Origin: Channa striata
Lineage: Eukaryota > Chordata > Actinopteri > Anabantiformes > Channidae
Assembly (NCBI GenBank): GCA_033026295.1
Contig: CM065180.1
Coordinates: forward strand, 24,171,023-24,235,022
Direction of reading: 5' to 3'
DNA: 64,000 bases
Shown here: one piece after another, positions 41,712 through 52,146 of the stretch
Layout: each line of letters begins with the position of its first letter
Numbering within the stretch: the stretch's first letter is position 1
Position numbers and translations under genes: made by a program
The notes under the pieces: model-generated
Told to the model about the DNA's origin: nothing
Seen by the model: the letters and a program-made list of their open reading frames with translations, nothing else
Databases searched by the model: none

Positions 41712-44700
41712 ATCCTCATTGATTTCCTGATCAGCCTTTTCCACTGCATCCTCCTTTTCATGAGGTGATATAAGGTCCCTGGAAGTGAAGTCTTCCAGTG
41801 GGTGAGGCTGTGCCATCAGATTAAAGGCCGCAGCCGACGGACCAGTGGATACAAACAGGTTTTCTTTCTCCTCCTCGTCTTCCTCTTCATCATTCTGTTC
41901 CTCTGTCTGGAAGTCGTCTGTGCTCTGGGAAGTGATGTTGGACGTGGCCAGGAGCTGGTTTTTGTCCCAGCTATGCAGCTCTCTGGCAGGAGAAATTGGG
42001 CCAGGTGGAGAACAAGGAGGAGACATGACAGTAGTTCCCAAGGAAGGAACTGAGCTGCTGGCAGACTCCTCAAATCTCAACATGTCCAGCTGGGCTGGTT
42101 CATGCATTGGTTTGGCTTGTAGTTCTGGCTCTGTTGATGGCTGACACAGAGGTTCTGGAGAGATTTCTCTTAGTTCTTGTGCAGGCTCGGGCGTCATTTC
42201 ACGTTCTGGCTCTGGCGTTGGTTCACGTACTGGCTCTGGTGTTGGTTCGAGTACTGTTTCTAGCATGAGTTTGTGTTCAGGCTCTGGGGTCAGTTCAGGT
42301 ACTGGTTCTGGCGTTGGTTCACGTTCAGGCTCTGGTGTCCATTTGTGTACTGGTTCTGGCGTTGGTTCGCGTTCAGGCTCTGGTGTCCATTTGTGTACTG
42401 GTTCTGGCGTTGGTTCGCGTTCAGGCTCTGGTGTCCATTTGTGTACTGGTTCTGGCGTTGGTTCGCGTTCAGGCTCTGGTGTCCATTTGTGTACTGGTTC
42501 TGGCGTTGGTTCGCGTTCAGGCTCTGGTGTCCATTCGTGTACTGGTTCTGGCGTTGGTTCGCGTTCAGGCTCTGGTGTCCATTCGTGTACTGGTTCTGGC
42601 GTTGGTTCGCGTTCAGGCTCTGGTGTCCATTCGTGTACTGGTTCAGGCGTTGGTTCGCGTTCAGGCTCTGGTGTCCATTCATGTACTGGTTCTGGTGTCA
42701 GTTTAAGTTCAGGCTCTGGTGCTGGTTCGCAAATTAGTTGTGGTGTCAGTACGGGCACAGGCTCTGGCATCAGTTCGCTTACTGGTTCTGGTACTGGTTC
42801 ACGTTCAGACTCTGGTGTCGGTATGCACACAGGTTCTGGCGTCGGTTCACGTACTGGTTCTGGCGTCAGTTCACGAACGGGTTCCGGTGTCGGGACACGC
42901 ACGGGTTCTGGTGTCGGTACACGCACGGGTTCCGGCGTCGGTACACGCACGGGTTCTGGCGTCGATACAGATGCGGGTTCTTGCGTCAGTACATTTAAAG
43001 GTTCTGCCCTTGGTTCCTGTCCATGTTCTGGTATAGGTTGGCATACAGGTTCCGGTGTTGGCTCTTGCACCGAGACCGGAGCAGAGATTGGTTCTGCTGT
43101 GGGTTCTTGAGCGGCAGCAGGGGGTTCTGGCTCCTCTGGCGCAGCAACAGCAGCTGCTGCAGTGGCGATGGCTGCGGCAGTGGCCACAGCAGCAGCTATT
43201 TCCTTTCCAGGTTCTGAGGCCACCGCAGGTTTAGGGCCACGTTTGACAGGGGTCGGGGTGCTGCTGCCCACAGTCTTCTTGGGGCTAGATGTCTTGGCTG
43301 CAGTCGTTTTAGAACCAGGCGTCTTAGACGGTGTGGGCTTACTTTCTTTGGTGCGGTTGGGCGTCTTTGTGTCCACGGCCTTGTTGGCTGGAGCTTTCTT
43401 GGCAGTGACGTCTGATTTGGAGACTGATTTGGGGGTGTCCGGTTTTGCTGACTTTGATGTAGATGAAGGGCGGGTAAGGGGTGACTCTCCAAGCTTTTTG
43501 GCAGCTGGAGTGGCGGGTTTGGAGACTTCTATAGGAAACAGAGCACAAAAGGTATATTTCATTTCATTTCATTTCAAAGTAAAAGAAAGAGAAGTTTTTT
43601 TCTCACAATACCTTGTTCGTTTTTTTACCTTTTTTCACAGGCGTGGAGTTTCTCGATGTTTGTGATGCCGACGCTTTGCCACCAGAGGGGGTAGTGGAGG
43701 TTGGTTTGGAGGAAGCAGGCTTGGCAGTAGCGGAGGGGGTTTTAGGGGTGGCAGGTTTGGATGCCACTGCGGAGCTCTTGGTTGTGCCGGCAGTGGGTGG
43801 TCGAGTTGAGCCTGTTGCTGGACGAGGTGATGCTGCTGTGCTAGTTGCAGGTCTGAAGATACGAGGAAAATAAGGGGGTTAGTCGCCAAATTAGAGGTTA
43901 AACATGAAGGGCAGAATAAAATGTCTCTTTGTAACATTAACGTGGGCTGATTCACAGCTCGCTGTCAAACATCAGCCCTTAATCTGACCTGTGTCTGACT
44001 TTGGCTTTAAAGTCTCACTTGAGGAAACCCTAAAACCCTGCAGAGCTCTTAATGAGTTGAGGCCTTGACCTAAATATCTTTACACTGATGTGACATCAGC
44101 ACAAATACGCTGAGAGCTAGTAAACTGGTTCCTTCTCTGACACAACACAGCCGGCGTCACAATCTGCACTCCTGCTCTCATTTTTAAAGCATTACTGCAT
44201 CCCGCTGCTCTTGGACGTGTGAAGAAACATTTCTGCTGTAACCAAGACTTCGGCACACCAGCATTTAAAACGCTGGTGGCAATGTCAGAGATTTTAAGGT
44301 GAGTCACGCCAGACCACACACAGGCGACCCGACCCCTGTCAACCTTGTTCCAGCTCTCTTGTCTATACTCTGTCCCCACAGGGACTGACACTGGCGGCGC
44401 TGTGCATCAGCCAGGCTAACCCAGAAACTGGCTTCCATGCAACGTCTAAGCAAAGTAACCTACATCCAATGGTCCTGACAAGACTGCGCACTCTCCCGGG
44501 CCCAACACTGCCTGTTTCTAAATAAAGACACGAGTTAGTCCTGGCAGAAAGAGAACAGGGAGGTGGAGGCAAGATGCCTGGGACCACGTTAATCTTTTAT
44601 ACTGAAAGGAGAACAAAAATAACTTGTCCAAATCCCTCAGCTGGAGCCATGGGGCTGTGTTAAAAGGATGTGCCGTCCACTACCTGGCAAAAGTAATGGA

Positions 44701-47700
44701 AGATGGTTTGTAACATGAAGTCAGATTAAAGCTGGAGAGAGACACAATGAGGGTGTGGTCACATCAGGAGTTCAAACAGGCTCTGACAGTTGATCTCCAT
44801 CATTCAGAGGTGGCTTTGGGGGAGAGAAAGGTGTGTCACTGATACATGTCTGTGCAGTTTTACTGATATAAAACCCTCCTGGCTACACAAAACCAGATGT
44901 AAGACTGAAAAGTGTGAGTAAATCGGAGCAAAACAGAATCCTCGTATAATCCTGTTCTGGGCCATAAAACATAAAGTGAGACGTTAAGATCCAAAGTGTG
45001 AACAAGGTGAAGAGAGAAAACGTTGCTGCGTGTTAATAAGGAAATATGAGGATAATATTAGGAGGATGTTGAGGAAATGTTCAGAGACAACATTTGCAGT
45101 AGTGGCTCTCATAAAACGAGTTTAAATAATCCGGACAGGCAGGAGTGGAAATAAACCAGGCCACTTAGAAAGAACAGAGGCACGAGAGAGAGGTCGGATA
45201 ATATTCATTGTCCGTGACTTATCAAAGAAGACAGTCTGCACAGTGTGTAGGGGCCCAGCGAACTGGGCTCTTGTGTGTTCTCGAACTGGATGTTAACAAC
45301 ACAGAATACAGTGAGTTACTATCAGCTTCCATTCATTCTGCAAATAAGCTCAGTGTCAGCTGAATGACACAGACGACTAGAAGGATTATTGCTCGTCTTT
45401 AAATGAAGCCACTTTGCGCCTACAGTTAACTAAACGGGACGTTGTGGCGAAGCAAAAAGAAAAAAATAAACTGTGTTGGTTCTTCGTGTTTGACCACAGT
45501 CCTCCCTGAGAGAACACCAGTACAAACTGGGATTAAAACAAACACCCAGAAATGCACTGGTGCTGCTCTCAATCCAACAGGAGTGAAGCTGTGCTCTAAA
45601 TAATGAGATGCGTAATGAAAGGGGCAAATGAGTAAGCAGGAGCTAAGGCAGCGAACACGTTCCCTGCAGCAAAGGCCGATGTGGGAGGCACGCAGAGAAT
45701 TAAAGATGACGGCGTTCTGATTAAGAACCAGAGGGAGCCGGAGTTTTACTGTGAAAAGTTTGGTTCTCTGAACGCAGAAGCATATAAACTCAAAATTACT
45801 TTAAAAAACGCAACTTCCCTGCAAGTACAAATACCACTTCAAATCTTCCTTCAAGTGGACGTACAAAGTACATGCTCCTACATGCAAAGCAAACGACACA
45901 AGTTATAAGTTAGTAAAAATTAGATCCTTAACATGGGGATTACTCGAGATGAAAAAGCTGAGTATTAATTATTTTTGGCTTATTACTGTTTTGAAAAATA
46001 TGAGTAAACATGTGGTTGTGTGCAGTGAAAACACTCTTCCACAGAATGTTTTCTGTAGCTTGAGTGAGCACAAACACACCCAGTGTCTCACACCTCGTCC
46101 CTCCTTCTGACTCACTCCCAGTGAATCCATTTAGTAATTGCTTCTGCTGTCGGGAGATTTAAAACCTGCGCAACGTGACGTCTGACGTCGCAGCCCCCCC
46201 ACCCACACGCACAGTGCGTGGACAGTTATTGACATGATGATTCCCTAACCGCTTAACCCTTATCTTCACCTAATTCTAATCCCCAAACCCAGACTTAACA
46301 AACACTTTGAAGTTGTGTGGACTAACCAAAATGTCCTCACACCGTATCAAAACAGAATCTGTCCACAGAGGAAATAATGACGTGTATATACATACACACA
46401 CCCACCCAAAAGCTGGACCCTGAACGCTGCAGTCATGTGTTAGATCATGAAGCAGTAACGTGTCCCTGAGGGACCATCAATGAGGAAAACAGCATGAGTA
46501 ATGTGGGAACATGGGAGACTGATGGGAAACCACCTGATCCCAGACTCGGAGCCTCGGTCCTCTCAGCGCCTGAAGGGCACAGGATGCTCTGCCTCACATG
46601 GTGGTGCCCCCTCCTCCTCACCTTGTTCTTCTTCCCAACTCTGCCTCCTTCCTTCCCTTTCTCACACATCTCTGTGGCAGCAGGGACGGGCGCTCAGCGG
46701 GGACACATGACTTATTTAGCCACGTAGCCTTCGTCCTCTGCTACCTCCGTCTTTATTTCACTACACTCTCCTGCATGCAGAGCAGCCCAGTGACTCAGTG
46801 TAGAACATCAGGTTGGAATGCAGAAGTCTGCAGGATCAAATCCTGCACATCAGACGTGTCCTTGAGCGAGACCCTTGGGCACCCCCTGTGGCTGCCACTG
46901 CTGCCCCCAGGAGAATGGGTCAAATGCAGGGAGAGAATTCCACTGCAACATGTCTATGCGCTCCACGATAAAAATGTTGCTTCGATACTTGTCTATGCAG
47001 GCGGCAGCAGGAGAATGAATCATCTCAGCAGAACGTGCACGCCTGCCATGTGTCCAGGTAGCAGCACGTATGCCTCCCATCCCCCTTTACCTCCACATCA
47101 TGCTAAGCATTTTAGCAGCAAAGGAATACATGCTGTGCATTCCAATGACTTGCTGCTCTCACTGTGGGCACACACTGAAGCGTCTGTCTCTTAATGCGCA
47201 GTCGGCTGTTGGGCCGTTTGCACGCTGCACACCAGCCCTTCAATATCAATACATCACCGGACACAAACCAACGTCGCAGCTGCTTGACAAAGACAAAAGC
47301 TGGATCAGTTCAGGCTGATTCACAAACAGATCGCAATCATCTCTATGCTCTCCTTCAGCACAATAATCAGGCTCAAAGGCTTCTAATGACAAACTGCATG
47401 CTGTGGGCAATCAGCATCAAGCAGCAGGTGCACAGACACACACGCTTGTTGCTCTGTCCCTATGAGGATGCTTATTAACTTAATGTTTTCCTTGACTAAA
47501 GTCCAAATCCAATTCACCTTCTTAAACCAGCTCTTAGCCCTTACCCTCAGTTTTACTGCAGTGAAACAACAAGCTGGTGATTGACTGCCAGCGAGGAAAC
47601 CCGTGGCTCTTCAACTGATAAAGCAAGTTAGAGTGATTCTGATCAGCCAGTCAGTGCCCAGAAGTGTTAAGAATACCCGTGCCATTTGTTTGTGACCATC

Positions 47701-50700
47701 AGACAGGTCTTTGATTTGCATTAGTTAATAACTGCCTGGGGTAAGCGAGACTTTGCAGCGTGTTCAAGTGACCTAAGGCATCACAGCAGTTGGTCTTAAC
47801 CTTCACAGAGTCTTTGAAGGTGTAAAAGTGTCCTCCCTCCCACAGTATAAATCTCAAACACACCGGTGTGTACATGAACACACGCTGACAAGGACAGAGC
47901 ACAGAGCAGAGCTCTAATAAAGAGCCTGCAGCAACAACTAAAACACTGCAACGTCCTTTGGTTAAAGCCTCCCGATGAACCAAACACTTGTGAGCGGCCT
48001 TAAGTTAGATAGATGGCACTCTGCTTTGTCTGAGAACTGGAACCTGCTGCAGCTGGAATCCAATCAGTTCAGAGTAACACTCAGTAAATTGACAGAAGCA
48101 CTGATGGTGTGTGTGGGGGTGGGGCTTAACATGTCCATGGAGCTCTCCGTCTGTCTGCTGATGGCAGGGTGAGTTAAGGAAGTGGAGGAGGAACAGGGAG
48201 AAATCTAATTAAAGCAGAAATTTATGGGCCTGTCAAAGCTCGTCACATTAACAAAGGCTGACACACACACACACACACACACACACTAAAAGTATGCCTG
48301 CAAGGCTACACGGTGCTGTCAGATGAGCCTATTGTCACTAATGGCTGTATGTCTTTCACGGGGATTTTTGTGTAGGGCTACACACGCACATTGTCCGGAC
48401 TCAGACACAGAACTGAAGCTTTGGTGCATGCACATACACAACAACTGTCTCTGTTTAAATTTGACCTCACCTGGAACTATGATCTACCAAAAGGTGCAAC
48501 ATCCAGTCTGGTGAGCATGAAGGTGTTTTGTCACCATGGCAGTTCATACCGGCTGCATTACGAGCACTCTAACTCACTCATGATTACCCACAAACTCTTG
48601 TGTAATAGGTTTTAATAGAGTGTTTGCACATCAGCCACTGAATAATGCTATAATCTTAGTGTAATCTCCATAATCCAACCGCTGCTGGTGGCACGCACAC
48701 TGAGTGGGAGGGCACCCTAACACCACAGTGTAGAAAGTCTTGTTTCACCTCAACATATTTTATACTGTAGGTTACGCTGAATCGGAAAACTAACTGTACT
48801 AACTGCAAATGTAGCAACTGAATTGAAAGGAGGACACTGGAAATACTCAAAATTGAATTCTGCAAAAACCTTTATTTGTAAAATAACTTAAGCTCTCAGA
48901 TGCATGTAGTAAAATGAAGAGTAACATATTTTCCTGAATTGTAATGGAGAGGAACTATGAACTGCCATGAAAAGCAAATGCCATGCACCGGAAATTTCTA
49001 CTCAAGTACTGTACTTAGTTACATTCGGCTACGTTATCAGTGCTCTTCCTGTTTGTTCTAACCTGGTTTCTACAGATGGTCCGAAGTGTTGGCTGAACAG
49101 CGCGTCTACACACAGATACCAGCACGATGACATAATCCCAAGGAAGATCGTGCTCCGAGCGAAAAAACAACCAGAGGAGCCATCGGACTCCCACAGGCTC
49201 TATCTGATCATGATCCTCACTGTTTGCACAAAGACCTCCTTCAGCCCGCTATGCTGGTCTCCCACTGAGCCACCTCAGGACCCAGCACAGTGCACACAGT
49301 GTGACTCAGGTGACTGCTAACACACCCTAGCGATCAGACCAACACAGGAACAAAAACAGTGAGTTTGTTTTCTTGTCCTCATCTCCCATATGCCCCTTCC
49401 CTCTTGGTTTATTAATATTGCTGTTTAAAGCGGGCTCTGGTGAAGCCCGACAAGGCATCGCTCTAAGGCTGGTTCTAACGTTGTCTGGTTGCTGGCCTAC
49501 TTCTATCCGGCTTCTGAGCCTCTATGTGGGGGACCATTGTCCCCCGTTCCTCCGGGGTTGTCTTTGAACCTGGCGCCAAGAGAAGCCTTTTGAATCAACT
49601 GCTTCTCACTTGGCACTGATAACGCTCCCTGCAGTTTCTATCTGTTGCTTTACTTGCAGCTGCTCTGGAGCAAATGTGCTGATTTGCTTGCACATTACTG
49701 GAAAATGATTTAATAAAAAGGAGCCCACTGAGAATGATATTTGTGCCTGAAGGATGTCTGACAACTGGTTATGGATAGATGCCTGTGCTCTCTACAGGCC
49801 CAGAAACAAATGAGGGCTCCGCTCTGGATCAATGTCACACCCACCTGGCGGTCTTGGAGGCAGGGGCCTTGTCAGGCTTCGACGAGGCTGCGGAGCTCAG
49901 CTTGGAGGGAGCTGCACCGGCAGGTTTGGGAGCTGAGAAAGATAATAATAGAGAAATAAGTGAGGGACAAAACGAAAAGTGTAATACACTAACATATTCC
50001 ACAGATGTAGGTCAGACCGATGTCGCTTTCACACAAAGCAGATGCAGGGCAGATGCATGTGTAGCAGCAACTGTGGCATGTCTAATACGTGCGCTGCATC
50101 CATCCTGCCGTCACATTACAACCAACGCTCTTTATTGGAGCTTTAAAAATGTTTTAAGGCTAAACTTACACTTCATCGCTTGCAGCCTGCGTGCTCATGC
50201 CCAATTTCCATTTGGTTTTCTGGTTTTGTTCTGACATTTTCACTAACCTGGGGGCTTTTTAGAAGCAGCGGCTGCAGTGGTGCTGGTTTTGACACCATTA
50301 GTGGGTGCTGTCTTCTTGGGGGCTGCTGTTCCGGTCATCGGTTTTGCACCATTAGTGGCAAGGGCAGCCCCTGTGGCTTTCTTTTCACCCACTTTGCTCT
50401 TGGGGGCTGGAGCTGAAACCGTTGGTTTTTTGGAGGCTGCTGAGGCTGGGGTGCTCTTCTTCTCCAGAGTAGGTGTGGCCTTCTTCGCCACTCCGTTGGT
50501 CTGAGGCTTAGATACACCGTTTGAGAGGCGGCTCTGCGATGTGTTGGTGCGGGAGCCAGTCGTGGTCTTGGTTGGACTAGTGGTGCCAGGTTTTGTCTTG
50601 GCTGTGGCCTTGTTGGTTGTCTTGGCTTTAGAGTCTCCTGAGCTCTTGCTGTTGGTCTTGGCAGCTGGTGTTTCCTTAGCCTGCTGTGGTTGGAGGTCAC

Positions 50701-50863
50701 CCTGGCAGGACTCTACTGCAGGCTGCTGTGGCATCTCCTCCTCTGCTGGACTGGTGGACTGGTTGGGCTCTTGTCCCACAGCTGGTGCTGCCTCATTTCC
50801 AGGATTGGATTCCAGTGTTTCCATTGGCTCCAGTGCCACCGTGGCAACCCCATCCGGCTTCAT
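36400..50863 (-). CDS. prr36: Large proline/glutamate-repeat protein, probable PRR36-family gene
   Basis: Five coding exons join in phase: 50863-50248, 49932-49845, 43852-43629, 43528-39977, 37352-36400 (5433 nt, 1810 residues). Residues 1-450 are basic and rich in Lys, Ala, Thr and Pro, like microtubule- or scaffold-associated disordered proteins. Residues about 450-765 are Pro-Glu-Pro repeats. Residues 765-1200 include poly-Glu/Asp stretches. Around 1385-1490 lies a conserved-looking block (SPGIFSLENEEQLPEEAKDP, YSTICDKTDSFL). The last exon is Gln-rich coiled coil followed by IYEAMETSDEEDEF and a WTVVEVETQH end. No catalytic domain is visible. The ATG at 50863 is chosen because an in-frame TGA lies only 9 bases before it. 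The PRR36 name is from remembered resemblance and the chromosome 19p-like neighbourhood with pkn1, not from a search. A generic MAP-like or futsch-like label is the alternative. Confidence 0.6.
38096..38133. repeat. (GT)n microsatellite
   Basis: About 19 GT units in the intron between PRR36-like exons D and E. Confidence 0.95.
39354..39359 (-). other. Candidate polyadenylation signal for the short PRR36-like form
   Basis: AATAAA on the minus strand (TTTATT on plus), about 610 bases past the TAA that follows exon D without splicing. It would serve the short isoform. No equally clear signal was found soon after the long-form stop at 36400. Confidence 0.35.
39977..43528 (-). CDS. prr36: PRR36-like giant exon D: PEP repeats, acidic region, conserved block
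   Basis: 3552 nt open without a stop, phase 1 to 1. Order: basic TPKS/PTPSK segment, short poly-Ala (about 43140-43200), Pro-Glu-Pro-Val/Glu repeats (43100-42160), Ser/Pro-rich segment, poly-Glu near 41660-41715, Asp/Glu stretches near 41290-41330, an NPF tripeptide near 41055 (possible EH-domain ligand, inference), then the conserved-looking block. Acceptor ctatag|AAGTC, donor GGCAG|GTAACG. Reading through the donor reaches TAA after Gly-Asn-Val at 39966. Confidence 0.9.
42316..42699 (-). repeat. Coding minisatellite, 48-bp unit, 8 copies
   Basis: Eight consecutive 48-bp units at 42316, 42364, 42412 and so on differ by only a few bases. Each encodes a 16-residue unit WTPEPEREPTPEPVHK, with Glu replacing the final Lys in some copies. 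Degenerate 24-bp relatives flank it from about 42160 to 43100. 48 is a multiple of 3, so copy changes keep the reading frame. Confidence 0.95.
43629..43852 (-). CDS. prr36: PRR36-like exon C
   Basis: 224 nt, phase 2 to 1. It encodes PATSTAASPRPATGSTRPPT then a Ser/Thr/Pro/Lys-rich stretch ending RNSTPVKK. Acceptor cttcag|ACCTGC, donor AAAAG|GTAAAA. Confidence 0.85.
46783..46950 (+). mobile_element. tRNA-derived SINE copy
   Basis: It has an A-box-like TGACTCAGTGTAGAAC and a B-box-like GGATCAAATCC about 45 bases later, then the SINE core tccttgagcgagacccttgg and a tail agaatgggtcaaatgcaggg. This order is typical of teleost tRNA-derived SINEs. The copy is diverged and lies in the PRR36-like intron. 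Confidence 0.6.
48261..48286. repeat. (AC)13 microsatellite
   Basis: Simple repeat in the PRR36-like intron between exons B and C. Confidence 0.95.
49845..49932 (-). CDS. prr36: PRR36-like exon B
   Basis: 88 nt, phase 1 to 2. It encodes APKPAGAAPSKLSSAASSKP then DKAPASKTAR, the same basic Ala/Pro/Ser/Lys composition as the flanking exons. Acceptor ctcag|CTCCCA, donor CCAG|GTGGGT. Confidence 0.82.
50248..50863 (-). CDS. prr36: PRR36-like exon A: N-terminus
   Basis: 616 nt of coding sequence, phase 1 out. It starts MKPDGVATVALEPMETLESN and becomes a Lys/Thr/Ala/Pro-rich basic segment with repeated NGxxK and KKxTP motifs. The donor is CCAG|GTTAGT. The exon continues upstream as 5' leader to an acceptor at 50971 (gtgcag|AACC). 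It is strongly coding-biased and open across the whole exon. Confidence 0.85.
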
Positions 50864-50970
50864 TTTCCCTCAAGTGGTGGTGGTCCGTCTCTGTAGGGCA
50901 CGGCTGATGGACTCGAGTGTCGCTGGACGGTCAAATGACTGCAGGCACTCTGGAGATGGCAAGGTCGGTT
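50864..50970 (-). other. 5' leader portion of PRR36-like exon A, open until a TGA next to the start
   Basis: After an acceptor gtgcag|AACC at 50971 the stretch reads in the same frame as the ATG: PTLPSPECLQSFDRPATLES, ISRALQRRTTTT, stop, Gly-Lys, Met. The TGA is at 50872-50870. It is either ordinary leader or the tail of an upstream coding frame. Confidence 0.6.
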
Positions 50971-52124
50971 CTGCACAGAGAGTGAGAGGTACGGTACAGT
51001 CAGTCAAAAGCAAGACCAGACACAAAATCATTGTGGCTCCTTTCAGGAGATACAGAAACGTTGTTAGGCTTAGGTATCAGATAAAGAATGGCTCCAGCAT
51101 CACACACACAAATCAGTTCAACACAGCAGGCACACTGTGCAGAAAGACAAAAGGATAAGACCCCTGACTGCGACACGTATCCAGAAAGCACCTGAATGTG
51201 GAGAATAATGTAACCCAGAGGCAAAGATGGTAACACGCATCTAAAGTCTGATGCCCAGAAACAGAAAATCCATCTGAGCTCAATGTGTCATGCTTGGATG
51301 AAAACCTCAGAACAGTGAGATCAACACATTTTCCGATGAGCTGAATGTGTATGACATCTGAGGAGGAGGAGAGGAGGACGACATGGCTACTGCAGAAACA
51401 TTGAGTTCAGTACCAGCTGCAGCGCAGAGCAGTCAGTCCCTTCTGTGACACCACAAAGTGCAGTGACACACTTGGGTCGTCGGTGGGTCGGCTTATACTT
51501 TTTTCTTATTGGTTCAAAATAGCATCAGAGTCATCAGTGTGGAAGACTAGTTTTCTGGGATGGGACACTTAAAGGAGTGCACAAAGCTTCAGCACGCAAA
51601 CGGTACACATTCTACATACAGTGTTCAGCACCTGTAAATTGATTTTAAGCTGCACACAGACAAGAAGCTAACGGGATAACATGGGTATAAAAAGAGACGC
51701 GACAGAGACGTGGATAAAGAGTTGGTTTTTTTGTAAGTGGGTCAAGAAATAAACAATGAAATACCCAACGAGGGTGACTCATGGATCATAAAAAGAGCAA
51801 CGGAGGACAGGAAGTGGGACGCGAAGCAAATGAGATTTGAGAAAGTGACCATGTGTAACTCGAGCCATCACATGTTGAGTGTCTCTTATTTTGATACTAC
51901 CTTCAGATGGAAAGACCACAGGAAGGGAAAATTTGGGGGTGGCAGGAAGCTTGTAGAAGTTTACAAACAAAGCAATGAGCAGAGACCAGCCCACAGGAAG
52001 ACGCTCAGCTCTGTGGAGCATGGGAACGCAAGGACAAGAGTCAGGGCAGAACAGAATGAGCTCACCACTGGCGTTACGCTACAGACATCACAACTCATCC
52101 CAGTTTCCACTGACCTAAACGAGT

Positions 52125-52146
52125 ACACACACACACACACACACAC
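52125..52146. repeat. (AC)11 microsatellite
   Basis: Simple repeat upstream of the PRR36-like leader exon. Confidence 0.95.

Larger units (their letters stand above)
43853..49844 (-). other. PRR36-like intron between exons B and C
   Basis: About 6 kb with a SINE copy at 46.8 kb and an (AC)13 repeat. No additional Lys/Ala/Pro-rich exon with matching phase was seen. Confidence 0.55.

Noticed and set aside
42316..42699. Regular 48-bp repeat considered as a CRISPR-like array
   Set aside because: Units are contiguous with no unique spacers, lie inside a vertebrate exon, and encode an in-frame peptide repeat.
42265..43110. 281-residue plus-strand open frame rich in Gly-Ser-Val, and similar Trp/Phe- and Val/Leu-rich frames nearby
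   Set aside because: All are shadows of the Pro-Glu-Pro coding minisatellite on the minus strand. A 48-bp unit is stop-free in several frames by construction.
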